The notes: generated from the sequence alone by a model not told the origin. 47,838 nucleotides of DNA from Methylococcales bacterium (GCA_028714175.1 JAQTMV010000009.1:1-47838), one strand, 5' to 3'. Positions 26,279-33,913 are shown, counted from the stretch's first letter. A program made the numbers and translations.

Positions 26279-27705
26279 CGCAAATCGTCCGGTCGGCTTA
26301 AAAGCATACATCCCTGTACGCTTTTAAACACTCCCTCCCGAATTGCTCTCATCGCAGAATACCCAAGCTTCAGTGAAAAGCCATCCCTGGCCTCGCGGCA
26401 CAGGCGTCCCTGCCAGTGCCGCCCAAAGCTCATCGTGTTGTATAAGCTCCCTGCCCTACCCGGCGCTGCCATCCCTGAGCTCAGTCGTGCTAATCCGCAA
26501 ATCGTCCGGTCGGCTTAAAAGCATACATCCCTGTACGCTTTTAAACACTCCCTCCCGAATTGCTCTCATCGCAGAATACCCAAGCTTCAGTGAAAAGCCA
26601 TCCCTGGCCTCGCGGCACAGACGTCCCTGTCAGTGCCGCCCAAAGTTCATCGCGCAGTTCAAGCTCCCTGCCCTACCCGGCGTCGCCATCCCCAAGTTCA
26701 TCGTGCTAATCCGCAAATCGTCCGCGTCAGCGCAATACGTCCCTGTATTGCACAAGCCGCTCCCGAATTGCTCAACTCAGCTCATCGGAAAGTCCCTGCA
26801 AGCCATCCCTGGCCTCGCGGCACAGGCGTCCCTGCCAGTGCCGCCCAAAGCTCATCGTGTTGTATAAGCTCCCTGCCCTACCCGGCGCTGCCATCCCTGA
26901 GCTCAGTCGTGCTAATCCGCAAATCGTCCGGTCGGCTTAAAAGCATACATCCCTGTACGCTTTTAAACACTCCCTCCCGAATTGCTCTCATCGCAGAATA
27001 CCCAAGCTTCAGTGAAAAGCCATCCCTGGCCTCGCGGCACAGACGTCCCTGTCAGTGCCGCCCAAAGTTCATCGCGCAGTTCAAGCTCCCTGCCCTACCC
27101 GGCGTCGCCATCCCCAAGTTCATCGTGCTAATCCGCAAATCGTCCGCGTCAGCGCAATACGTCCCTGTATTGCACAAGCCGCTCCCGAATTGCTCAACTC
27201 ACCTCATCTGAAAGTCCCTGCAAGCCATCCATGGCCTCGCGGCACAGACATCCCTGTCAGTGCCGCCCAAAGTTCATCGCGTTGTTCAAGCGCCCTGCCC
27301 TACCCAGCGCGCTGCCATCCCAGAGTTTATCGTGCTAATCCGCAAATCGTCCGCGTCAGCGCAATACATCCCTGTATTGCACAAGCCGCTCCCGAATTGC
27401 TCAGATCACCTCATCGGAAAGTCCCTGCAAGCCGTCCCTGGCCTCGCGGCACAGACATCCCTGTCAGTGCCGCCCAAAGTTCATCGCGTTGTTCAAGCGC
27501 CCTGCCCTACCCAGCGCGCTGCCATCCCAGAGTTTATCGTGCTAATCCGCAAATCGTCCGCGTCAGCGCAATACATCCCTGTATTGCACAAGCCGCTCCC
27601 GAATTGCTCAGATCACCTCATCGGAAAGTCCCTGCAAGCCGTCCCTGGCCTCGCGGCACAGACATCCCTGTCAGTGCCGCCCAAAGTTCATCGCACAGTT
27701 CAGGC
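26279..27705. repeat. Seven-copy block of 206-217-bp hairpin-rich repeats
   Basis: Units begin at CGCAAATCGTCC: 26279, 26496, 26712, 26918, 27134, 27341 and 27548. There are two types, A (GGTCGGCTTAAAAGC) and B (GCGTCAGCGCAATAC), in the order A-A-B-A-B-B-B. The A-B pair at 26496 is duplicated almost exactly at 26918, and the last two B units are near-identical. Each unit has about three hairpins with the same six-base loop, RTCCCT. Examples are GCAATAC-ATCCCT-GTATTGC and GGCACAGAC-ATCCCT-GTCAGTGCC. Long open frames cross the block in more than one frame; these are by-products of the stop-poor repeat. Confidence 0.9.
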
Positions 27706-28069
27706 ATTGACCTAACCCAAAGTTTGCTATCCCTGCAGCATCCATGCAGTCCCAGTTCGGGCTTCCTGCCCTCAAGCGGTGTGCGTTTCGCACGATTATT
27801 TGATGTCCACCACCTCCCCCGCCCACCAAAGCCCCATTGTTGTCGCTGGTCAGTTCATTGGTTATCAAAGCGCGTCATTCCCGCCCACCGTCCTCTTTCA
27901 CCGTAAATGGGGCTTTGGTGTTCGGATGTCGTTGGCGTCCGGCTTTGTGTGTCTGCGGCACATTTCTATAAGCCTTTCTTAGTAGGATTTGTGAACAGTT
28001 CCGTTATCCACAAAATATGATATGGAATGATATGATATTATTTAATACTATACTATTTACAAAGCAGCC
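27706..28069. other. Intergenic region with a spaced inverted repeat, a DnaA box and operator half-sites
   Basis: A 15-bp inverted repeat, CACCAAAGCCCCATT (27824-27838) and its complement (27906-27920), is separated by 67 bp. A consensus DnaA box TTATCCACA lies at 28004-28012. Two direct half-sites of the plasmid operator (ATATGATATGGAATGATATG) lie at about 28016-28035, just before the 28070 gene. No gene is supported here. Confidence 0.6.
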
Positions 28070-28549
28070 ATGGCCAAATTCAAAATCATTTCCGGAGGTC
28101 AGACTGGCGTTGACCGGGCGGCGTTAGACGCAGCCTTGCAAACTGGAACCGAATGCGGCGGCTGGTGCCCAAAAGGAAGATTAGCCGAAGACGGAACCAT
28201 ACCGCCCCGCTACCCTCTTTCGGAACTAAAAGGCGCTGGCTACGAAGAAAGGACGCTGCAGAATGTCATCGACAGCGACGGAACTGTGATTATTTATTTT
28301 TACAGCTTATCCGGAGGAACCGAGCAGACCTTGTTATTCTGCCTGAACCAGAAAAAGCCTTATTTGCTGATCGATGCTACCGAATTATCCCCTGAACGCG
28401 CGATTGAACGGATTCATAAATTCGTTGCCAGCAACTCAATTACCACCCTGAATGTTGCAGGCCCAAGAGCCAGCGTAGAAGCATTCGCTTATGACTATAC
28501 TTTAAAAGTCATGACGTGTTATCTAAACGTCATTCATAAAAAAGTATGA
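28070..28549 (+). CDS. YpsA/SLOG-like putative molybdenum-carrier family protein
   Basis: The 159-aa protein begins MAKFKIISGGQTGVDRAALD. Its SGGQTGVDRAAL motif is followed by GTECGGWCPKGR, and further on by SGGTEQTLLFC and LNVAGPRAS. This is the pattern of the putative molybdenum-carrier family (Pfam PF12694), a Rossmann-like SLOG fold thought to bind nucleotide-type ligands; no reaction is established. It lies downstream of operator half-sites and starts the 28-31.5 kb gene group that shares that operator. Confidence 0.8.
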   Translation: MAKFKIISGGQTGVDRAALDAALQTGTECGGWCPKGRLAEDGTIPPRYPLSELKGAGYEERTLQNVIDSDGTVIIYFYSLSGGTEQTLLFCLNQKKPYLLIDATELSPERAIERIHKFVASNSITTLNVAGPRASVEAFAYDYTLKVMTCYLNVIHKKV

Positions 28550-28565
28550 TATGATTTCATATCAT
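28546..28565. promoter_or_regulatory. Dyad operator ATGATATGA-TT-TCATATCAT, exact copy
   Basis: The 20-bp sequence ATGATATGATTTCATATCAT has 9-bp arms with a 2-bp spacer. It is identical to the site at 29719-29738. It starts 3 bases before the stop of the 28070 gene and lies immediately upstream of the 28582 gene. Confidence 0.8.
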
Positions 28566-28581
28566 GCTAAACGAGGAAGCT

Positions 28582-29136
28582 ATGCACGAACTTACCGATC
28601 GCGAGCTATATCAAGCATTGGAATATGCCAAAAGTATTGACGAAGACGATGGCAGGAAAATAATAGAACAATTCCAGCTCGAACAAACCGCCTTGGCACA
28701 AACCATATTTGACATATTCCCGACTGTTATTGCCGAGGAAAATCAGGAAATGTCTTACCTGTTCATGGATCTGTGTTTTGACGTTCTTTGCGTTTTTCAA
28801 AAAGCCTTCGGTCCCCTGCCCTCTCAAAATGACATGGACATCGACTGGATAGAAAAACAAGCTGTGCTTTTGGACGCTGAATTGCTGTCTTTGATTAAAG
28901 ACAAGTACATGGACGACAAAATAAGGTCGAAATTACAGGATCGATTTTTAAACCGGGTAATAAAGGACAATTCGCAAATGAGACTGGTCAATTTTATGAA
29001 TGCGGCAATCGACGATTTCGCGTCAGAAAACCCGATCCGGGTTCCTGCTATCAAAACCACCCAAACTATGATCTTTATCGTGATCCGGCTGTTCAGCAAC
29101 TTGTATAGTCACGTCAACAAAAGCAATATGACATGA
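28582..29136 (+). CDS. Hypothetical acidic helical protein, 184 aa
   Basis: ATG 28582 follows CGAGGAAGC, a proper ribosome-binding site; the earlier ATG at 28564 lies inside the operator. The protein is acidic and helical (MHELTDRELYQALEYAKSID), with no signal peptide or catalytic motif visible. The C-terminus has a hydrophobic helix (MIFIVIRLFSNLYSHV). Not recognised. It sits between two copies of the shared dyad operator, so it is probably regulated with the ParA locus. Confidence 0.55.
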   Translation: MHELTDRELYQALEYAKSIDEDDGRKIIEQFQLEQTALAQTIFDIFPTVIAEENQEMSYLFMDLCFDVLCVFQKAFGPLPSQNDMDIDWIEKQAVLLDAELLSLIKDKYMDDKIRSKLQDRFLNRVIKDNSQMRLVNFMNAAIDDFASENPIRVPAIKTTQTMIFIVIRLFSNLYSHVNKSNMT

Positions 29137-29153
29137 CATCATTTCATATCATT
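29133..29153. promoter_or_regulatory. Degenerate dyad operator
   Basis: ATGACATCATTTCATATCAT resembles the exact operator with mismatches in the left arm. It overlaps the end of the 28582 gene and lies 15 bp before the 29168 start. Confidence 0.5.
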
Positions 29154-29167
29154 TTACCTAAATCATT

Positions 29168-29701
29168 ATGGACATCCTGAAATTATCAGTCAGCGAAAAG
29201 TTTGACCACAACATGCCTGCCGAGAGCATGAGCATAGTTTTAATGAATGGTGCTCCTATGCTGACCTACAATTATTCGGTTACGGAAAAGAACATTGCTG
29301 CCTTCCTGAACGGTTCGTCATCGTTTGGCTTATTTTTCGAACACAATATTCTGTTCTTCCTGTTCAAGATCGAAGGGTTTCTCGACTGGTCCGACTTGGC
29401 ATTTACCATTCATTTGGCCGGGGATGAACAAGTAGAAGACAACGGGGGTTACCTGCCCTTTCATTTGGTGTTAGTGGAATCAGAAACCAGCATCATAAAA
29501 GGTTTGCGTGTGGTAACAGTATCCCCTGCATTCAGGTCTATGCTCGCCAGAATTACTCAACAACAAGCCAAGGAGCGGTTCGATACTATCGATTACTACA
29601 AAAAAATCGGTGCTCTCTACGAAACATATCCATCAGCCGCCTTCATGTTAAAGAAAGCGGTGATTATTGAGCAGGGCGGCAAGACATTACCTGGTGAATA
29701 A
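29168..29701 (+). CDS. Hypothetical protein, 177 aa
   Basis: The sequence (MDILKLSVSEKFDHNMPAES, then LMNGAPMLTYNYSVTEKNIA) looks like a globular mixed alpha/beta protein with no membrane segment. The middle contains a beta-rich section (LAFTIHLAGDEQVEDNGGYL) and the end a helical one. I recognise no family. The gene has a degenerate operator upstream and an exact one downstream before parA, so it belongs to the same putative regulon. Confidence 0.55.
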   Translation: MDILKLSVSEKFDHNMPAESMSIVLMNGAPMLTYNYSVTEKNIAAFLNGSSSFGLFFEHNILFFLFKIEGFLDWSDLAFTIHLAGDEQVEDNGGYLPFHLVLVESETSIIKGLRVVTVSPAFRSMLARITQQQAKERFDTIDYYKKIGALYETYPSAAFMLKKAVIIEQGGKTLPGE

Positions 29702-29718
29702 AAGACTTTTACAATAGT

Positions 29719-29738
29719 ATGATATGATTTCATATCAT
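29719..29738. promoter_or_regulatory. Dyad operator or centromere-like site before parA, exact copy
   Basis: ATGATATGATTTCATATCAT lies 25 bp before the parA start, followed by two further partial repeats (ATAACATAACATGAGATG). In type Ib partition loci the site for the small DNA-binding partner is usually at this place. The partition-site interpretation is inference from position. Confidence 0.75.
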
Positions 29739-29763
29739 ATAACATAACATGAGATGGTACAGT

Positions 29764-30411
29764 ATGATTATTCTGATAGGCGGGGAAAAGGGCGGTACTG
29801 GCAAAACGACGATTGCAACTAATCTTGCTGCTATGCGGGCTTTGACCGGTCGTGACGTTTTGCTGATTGATACAGACCCGCAGGGCAGTGCAAACTATTG
29901 GGCGCAAAGCCGTGATGAATTGGAAATCATGCCACGGGTTGCCTGTGTGCAAAAATTCGGAAAAGGGTTGCCAGCGGAAGTTAAAGACCTGGCTAAACGG
30001 TATCAAGACATCATCATCGATGCCGGTGGTCGCGATTCCGTTGAATTGCGTTCAGCAATGGTTGTGGCGCATAAGGCTTATGTTCCAATCCAGCCTAGCC
30101 AGTTTGATATTTGGACATTAAACCAGATGGATGAATTGGTTGAAACAGCTAAAGGGTTTAATCCTGACTTGCAAGCTCGGGTAATTATCAGTCGTTCTTC
30201 GACAAACCCCTCAGTTCATGAGTCAGATGATACCGTTGAAATTCTGAATGACTTCCCTAGCCTCAGCCTTGCAAGTACAGGAATCAAAGACCGGATCGCC
30301 TATCGAAAAGCCGCAAGTGGCGGTTTGGGCGTTAGTGAATTAAAACCGAAAGATGCAAAGGCCGTAGAAGAAATGGATGCATTGTATAAAGAGGTATTTG
30401 GAGATGAATAG
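29764..30411 (+). CDS. parA: ParA-family partition ATPase (type Ib-like)
   Basis: Start 29764 ([20 protein letters not shown]) is preferred over 29749, because the protein then begins directly with the first strand and the deviant Walker A motif KGGTGKTT. The Walker B region, [16 protein letters not shown], is typical of ParA. At about 215 aa with no N-terminal helix-turn-helix it matches the short type Ib form. Such ParA proteins use ATP to move plasmids along the nucleoid, with a small DNA-binding partner. The next gene overlaps by 8 bases and fits that role. Confidence 0.9.
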   Translation: MIILIGGEKGGTGKTTIATNLAAMRALTGRDVLLIDTDPQGSANYWAQSRDELEIMPRVACVQKFGKGLPAEVKDLAKRYQDIIIDAGGRDSVELRSAMVVAHKAYVPIQPSQFDIWTLNQMDELVETAKGFNPDLQARVIISRSSTNPSVHESDDTVEILNDFPSLSLASTGIKDRIAYRKAASGGLGVSELKPKDAKAVEEMDALYKEVFGDE

Positions 30412-30700
30412 CATGAAAAGCCGTTTACCCGGAAAAAAGAGCTCAGATATTGAAGCGTTCATTTCTGGCGCCGAGGATAAAACAGCCAAAAGCACCATCG
30501 TAGAAAAAATGGCATCTTACCCTTGGGAAGAGCCTGGCGTTCGTGAAGATGTTACCAAAGTCTACAACCTGAGATTGCCTGAACCGTACTTATTAAAGCT
30601 GAAATACATAGCCGAGAATACGCCGGACAGTATGCACAAATTCTGTTTAAATGTGCTGCAGGATGCTATTGATGAAAAAATTGAAGAGCTGACAAAATGA
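30404..30700 (+). CDS. Small partition partner protein, ParG/Omega-like (putative)
   Basis: The 98-aa frame starts at ATG 30404, overlapping the parA stop, with TTGGAG just upstream. The N-terminus is basic and unstructured ([20 protein letters not shown]). The C-terminal half ([20 protein letters not shown], then [20 protein letters not shown]) fits a strand-helix-helix (ribbon-helix-helix) DNA-binding domain. Size and position match partners of type Ib ParA such as ParG. By analogy with pSM19035 Omega it could bind the dyads before parA and other genes, acting as both centromere binder and plasmid-wide repressor. That is inference. Confidence 0.65.
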   Translation: MNSMKSRLPGKKSSDIEAFISGAEDKTAKSTIVEKMASYPWEEPGVREDVTKVYNLRLPEPYLLKLKYIAENTPDSMHKFCLNVLQDAIDEKIEELTK

Positions 30701-30721
30701 TATGATACGAAATCATATCAT
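30697..30721. promoter_or_regulatory. Dyad operator overlapping a start codon
   Basis: ATGATATGA (30697-30705) and TCATATCAT (30713-30721) are full 9-bp arms, here 7 bp apart. The site overlaps the ATG of the next gene (30702). The arms are translated as the first residues of its signal peptide. An additional ATATCAT follows to 30727. Confidence 0.7.
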
Positions 30722-31499
30722 ATCATACCTTATCATACTTTTATTACTACCTATCACCTCGCTAGCAGCCATCTACGCCCCAATCCTTGAGCAGATAAAG
30801 CCAGGCACGATAACAATCATTGGCGAGTCCCACAAAAAAATTGAGTCTGTTGAGTTGTTCCAGAGTCTGGCTTTAGATGCCATCAAACACTATCAATGTG
30901 TCGTCATTGCACTGGAAATTGCCAGTGACCAGCAAACAATTCTTGATGCTGTAATGCAGGGAAGGGCATCCGTTAATGAAATAACACTGTGGCCACCGCT
31001 TGACCATCCACCTTATCGGCGCATGATTGAAACCTTTGCTGAGCTTAAACAGCAAGGGCAGTGCATCAAGGTGGTTGGCATAGATTCAGGCGTGAATAAC
31101 GACATTGACCGTGATCAGTGGATGGCGTCGAGGTTAGCGGAGCAGGGGAGGAATGCGCCTATTCTGGTGTTGTTGGGTGCGTTGCATACGTTGAAGCGTG
31201 TTAATTGGACTGTCCGTACTGGGCGGCCTTCTGTTGCTGAAATACTGGTAACCAGAGGCTTTAGTGTGAAGACTTTTCCTCAGCGCTGGATTCCGGACAA
31301 TTGCGCCGGCAATGAATACAGGCGTAGCCGGTTTGTGAATCCAGACTCACCAGCGGCTTTAACGATTCTCAATGATTCCATGATGTCATTGATTAACGCT
31401 AAACCACATAAATCTGTAACTGGTGTTATCGATGGCCTTGTTGTTTGGGAGTGCGACAAGCTGCCGCGTGACGATTTGCCACATTTTGATGGACTATGA
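30702..31499 (+). CDS. Secreted ChaN/TraB-like protein
   Basis: The 265-aa protein starts with a signal peptide (MIRNHIISYLIILLLLPITS, cleavage near LAA). The mature part has an early GESHKK motif (about residue 41), a CVVIALEIASDQ strand, a hydrophobic strand ending LGALHTLK, and a GIDSGVN segment. GESH plus a later ALH-type His is the signature of the ChaN/EreA/TraB-like superfamily, members of which bind haem or act as metal-dependent hydrolases. The exact subfamily is not clear. The n-region of the signal peptide is encoded by the dyad operator itself, so the start is fixed by the regulatory site. Confidence 0.65.
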   Translation: MIRNHIISYLIILLLLPITSLAAIYAPILEQIKPGTITIIGESHKKIESVELFQSLALDAIKHYQCVVIALEIASDQQTILDAVMQGRASVNEITLWPPLDHPPYRRMIETFAELKQQGQCIKVVGIDSGVNNDIDRDQWMASRLAEQGRNAPILVLLGALHTLKRVNWTVRTGRPSVAEILVTRGFSVKTFPQRWIPDNCAGNEYRRSRFVNPDSPAALTILNDSMMSLINAKPHKSVTGVIDGLVVWECDKLPRDDLPHFDGL

Positions 31500-31569
31500 T
31501 TGAAGGTAAGATAATTGCAACTCTTGAAATGCGAACTACCTCCTCGGAAATCAGAGTTATATCTTTTAA

Positions 31570-31597
31570 TGCGGCTTCTTAGCCGCATTTTTTTTAT
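31570..31597. terminator. Bidirectional rho-independent terminator
   Basis: GCGGCT-TCTT-AGCCGC is followed by TTTTTTTT on the plus strand. A weaker A-rich flank serves the minus strand. It separates the 30702 gene from the convergent membrane protein gene. Confidence 0.85.
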
Positions 31598-32148
31598 TCA
31601 GGATTCTTGTTCTTCATCAAGAAATTGTATGACTGCCGAATATTAGTATAGTAGTCGCGCGCTAGAAAGTGTGCCACATACGCTGCCAGACAACTGAGTA
31701 CTAGCCCGCTGAACGCAATTGCAGCGATGCTCCAGGCAGTCTGTTGGATTGCCCAAATGCCTGAAAACACAGACATGAGGGCAAAGTTCAAAACCCAGGA
31801 CCTGCATATACGGAGTCGGCTGCGATTGTAGATGATCTGCTCGCGAAGTGGCTGCGAAGTAACCAGAACGTACGTCTCCCTGTCCTCAACCGATGGCTCT
31901 TGATCGTCTCCGAAGACCTGATTACGGTGGTAATCCTCGACGAAATGGAATGCTGACCAAGTGAGGCGATCCACGACAATGCCAACCACGTAGGCAACGC
32001 TGAGCAGTGCTGTCATATGCACGGCGCTAAAATCTGGTAATGTATTTCCCAAAGGAATACGCAGGATTGCAGCGAGAAAGAATGCCAACCAGAGTCCCGC
32101 TCCAATTCCGATGATCAAAAGTTCTACGAACAGTTGCGTAGTTGCCAA
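31594..32148 (-). CDS. Four-helix membrane protein, unknown
   Basis: The 184-aa protein has four predicted membrane helices: FVELLIIGIGAGLWLAFFLA, MTALLSVAYVVGIVVDRL, VLNFALMSVFSGIWAIQ and IAAIAFSGLVLSCLAAYV. A charged cytoplasmic loop between helices 2 and 3 contains HFVEDYHRNQVFGDDQEPSV. The general layout recalls small membrane proteins of bacterial defence or signalling loci, but I cannot name a family. It is transcribed leftward, convergent to the 30702 gene, and 400 bp from the large palindromes. Confidence 0.55.
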   Translation of the reverse strand: MATTQLFVELLIIGIGAGLWLAFFLAAILRIPLGNTLPDFSAVHMTALLSVAYVVGIVVDRLTWSAFHFVEDYHRNQVFGDDQEPSVEDRETYVLVTSQPLREQIIYNRSRLRICRSWVLNFALMSVFSGIWAIQQTAWSIAAIAFSGLVLSCLAAYVAHFLARDYYTNIRQSYNFLMKNKNPE

Positions 32149-32505
32149 AGTACGTTACCCCGGTGCCTGGTCAGGCTAAATATCTAGGTCGGCATAGTTT
32201 ACAGTATCGGTGTTTTATCCAGAAATCAGAAAGCTTCAAAAGATAGTTCAGCACCAATTTTAATCGGCCGTTTATGATCGTTCAGTTGAACAGAAATAAG
32301 GATATTTCTTGGCCTGTTTTTATTACTCATGTAGGAAGGAATCCTTACACCTAACCATAAACAGGATATTAGTCCGCAATATCCCAATGTCCGCCGCATT
32401 AAACAGCGTTCTGATTATCGGAACGAATCCATCCACGCAACTTTAGTCCTGCGTATATCAAAGCTCACCTTCCGCCCCAAGATCAACAGCCTTCTTTTAG
32501 TCGTA
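32149..32505. other. Intergenic region, no gene seen
   Basis: No supported open frame, clear repeat or T-tract terminator was found. It lies upstream of the leftward membrane protein gene and precedes the palindrome cluster. Confidence 0.5.
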
Positions 32506-32545
32506 ACAAAACAGGATGCACAAAAAGCAGTGCAACCTGTTTTGT
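32506..32545. repeat. Palindrome 1, 15+15 bp stem-loop
   Basis: ACAAAACAGG-A-TGCAC (32506-32521) pairs with GTGCA-A-CCTGTTTTGT (32530-32545). The 10-bp and 5-bp stems are perfect and separated by a single A-A mismatch, with an 8-base loop. Confidence 0.85.
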
Positions 32546-32574
32546 CACTCCAATGTGGCTTCGCAGTTTTTTGA

Positions 32575-32629
32575 CGCAAAGGGGAAAAACAACAGCGGAA
32601 AAGCATCGCAATTGTTTTTCCCCTTTGCG
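32575..32629. repeat. Palindrome 2, 18-bp perfect inverted repeat
   Basis: CGCAAAGGGGAAAAACAA (32575-32592) pairs exactly with TTGTTTTTCCCCTTTGCG (32612-32629), with a 19-base spacer. Confidence 0.9.
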
Positions 32630-32693
32630 GTTGTGCTACGCGCTTTATTTATACCTCACTTCCGGCTTTGCCTACAGTTCGAGCAGCGGTAAA

Positions 32694-32865
32694 AAGAGAA
32701 CAAAAAAAACGCCTTTAGGGTAAACCATAAATTTGTGCCATCAAGGTAGTAGCGCCAAGCGTCTGTAACCGCGCAAACAACGCGCGGCAACAGTCGCTAG
32801 GCGCTCTCCACCTTGACAACACAAATTTATGGTCTGTTTTGAAGGCGTTTTCTTTTTTTCTCTTT
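32694..32865. repeat. Palindrome 3, about 80-bp arms, imperfect
   Basis: The left arm, from about 32694, runs through ACCATAAATTTGTG, TCAAGGT, AGCGCC, AGCG, CTGT and CCGCGC. The right arm, ending at about 32865, is the complement of the same blocks in reverse order. The central loop is AAACAAC. Mismatches are confined to short, symmetrical internal loops of one to four bases. No gene lies inside. This could be a folded-back MITE, a single-strand origin or an oriT/resolution site; the sequence alone does not decide. Confidence 0.8.
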
Positions 32866-32934
32866 TTTCTTTTCAGTTGTGGTTTTGTTGGGCGGCGTGG
32901 TAGTCCTGCATTTTCCTTTTATTTCAATGTCTTA

Positions 32935-32950
32935 TGTTCCACATGGAACA
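32935..32950. promoter_or_regulatory. parS-like site
   Basis: TGTTCCACATGGAACA differs at one central base from the perfect palindrome TGTTCCACGTGGAACA, the form of chromosomal ParB binding sites (parS) in Pseudomonas-type bacteria. No ParB of that family is encoded in the window. Confidence 0.5.
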
Positions 32951-32967
32951 TTATTTGGGGGTGTGTT

Positions 32968-33342
32968 ATGGCTGGTTTCGTTTCTGTTTTGGGTTCATCC
33001 CGTGGTGCCGGTGTTGTGGCTCGGCCTTTGTCTTGCGGCTGGGTATGGGCCCGGCGGGCTTTGCCTGGCGGGGCAGGGTGGTCGCCGGCTCCGGCTTGCC
33101 TGTTTGTGCCGTTTGGCTCGTTTGCTTTGGCCTCGGCTTTTGCGCGTACTGCTTCCGCTTTGGGCTGGCGGGTTTGGCTGCGCTCCGGTTCGGTCGGCTC
33201 TCCCGTGTTCACGGCTTGCGGTTTGCCGGTTCCGGCTTTTGCGGTCAAGGTGGTGTTGCCTTTCGGGTTGTCCGCCGGTGCCGCTCGCGCGGCTTTACCT
33301 GCCTTGCCTTCGTTTTCTTCGTTGGCGGCGCTGGGTGTTTAG
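32968..33342 (+). CDS. Possible small GC-rich protein upstream of SLOG gene, 124 aa
   Basis: ATG 32968 follows GGGGGTGTGTT. The product (MAGFVSVLGSSRGAGVVARP, then Ala/Gly/Leu-rich sequence) ends at TAG 33340, overlapping the GTG start of the SLOG gene at 33335. This overlap suggests coupling. However, the GC-rich DNA keeps other frames open too, including a 109-codon frame on the minus strand (32919-33248), so the coding status is doubtful. Confidence 0.3.
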   Translation: MAGFVSVLGSSRGAGVVARPLSCGWVWARRALPGGAGWSPAPACLFVPFGSFALASAFARTASALGWRVWLRSGSVGSPVFTACGLPVPAFAVKVVLPFGLSAGAARAALPALPSFSSLAALGV

Positions 33343-33913
33343 TTTGCCTGGCGTTGTTGCGGTGGCCGGTTCGCGGGATCTTCCCGCGTCCGGCTCGGCC
33401 TTGGTGGTGCAAGTGGCGTCGTATATTGTCGGCGGTGGCGGTTCGTTAGTGGTTGGCTGTTGTTCCGGTGCAGATGCGGCTCTTTTGTCGGCGGTGCCTG
33501 GGTTTATTCCGCCGTCGTTGATTCGCTGTCTGTGTGCCTTCGGTTCCGGCGGTATTGGTTCTGGTCCAGCTTCGGCGGTGGCTCAGGTTTCCGCGTTCGC
33601 GGCTGCTGGCGGTCCGGTTCAGTGGTGGGCGGGCGGCTACGCCTCCGTTCCGCTGCGCATTCGCCTGGCTGCACGCACTCGGGCGGTGGTTCTTGCGGCC
33701 GGTGCCGGTCTGGTGGTTTTCTTCAGTTCCCCGTCTTCGCGCGGTTCGCTTCTGGCTTGCCGCTGCGCGGTTTCCTGCGGGTTGCCGGTGGTGGCGTTCC
33801 CGGTCGGGTTTTCCGGCTCAAAATTGCCGTATTTGGGTGCCGGTTCCTGGGTGCCTTTGGGTGGTTTCGGCGGCTTTAAATGGGTGCAAAAACAGAAGGT
33901 TATTTTTAATTAA
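33335..33913 (+). CDS. SLOG/DprA-like Rossmann-fold protein
   Basis: The frame is open from 32879, but the domain begins near GTG 33335 with FSLPGVVAVAGSRDLP. Glycine-rich and acidic motifs follow in SLOG order: GGGGSLVVGCCSGADAALLS, WWAGGYASVPLRIRLAARTR, AGLVVFFSSPSSRGSLLACR and GLPVVAFPVGF. SLOG-fold proteins bind nucleotides or DNA (DprA, CARF-associated and YpsA relatives). The protein is 192 aa from GTG. GC content is much higher than in flanking DNA. It lies just downstream of the palindrome cluster. Confidence 0.65.
   Translation: MFSLPGVVAVAGSRDLPASGSALVVQVASYIVGGGGSLVVGCCSGADAALLSAVPGFIPPSLIRCLCAFGSGGIGSGPASAVAQVSAFAAAGGPVQWWAGGYASVPLRIRLAARTRAVVLAAGAGLVVFFSSPSSRGSLLACRCAVSCGLPVVAFPVGFSGSKLPYLGAGSWVPLGGFGGFKWVQKQKVIFN

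Noticed and set aside
26343..27906. Long overlapping open frames of 150-280 codons in the repeat block
   Set aside because: Several frames are open at once because the repeat lacks stops, and the products repeat the same Pro/Ser-rich units. Hairpin conservation explains the DNA better.
32919..33248. Minus-strand open frame of 109 codons, rich in Ala, Pro and Lys
   Set aside because: It lies opposite the GC-rich region leading to the SLOG gene, has low-complexity composition and no good ribosome-binding site. It remains possible but unsupported.
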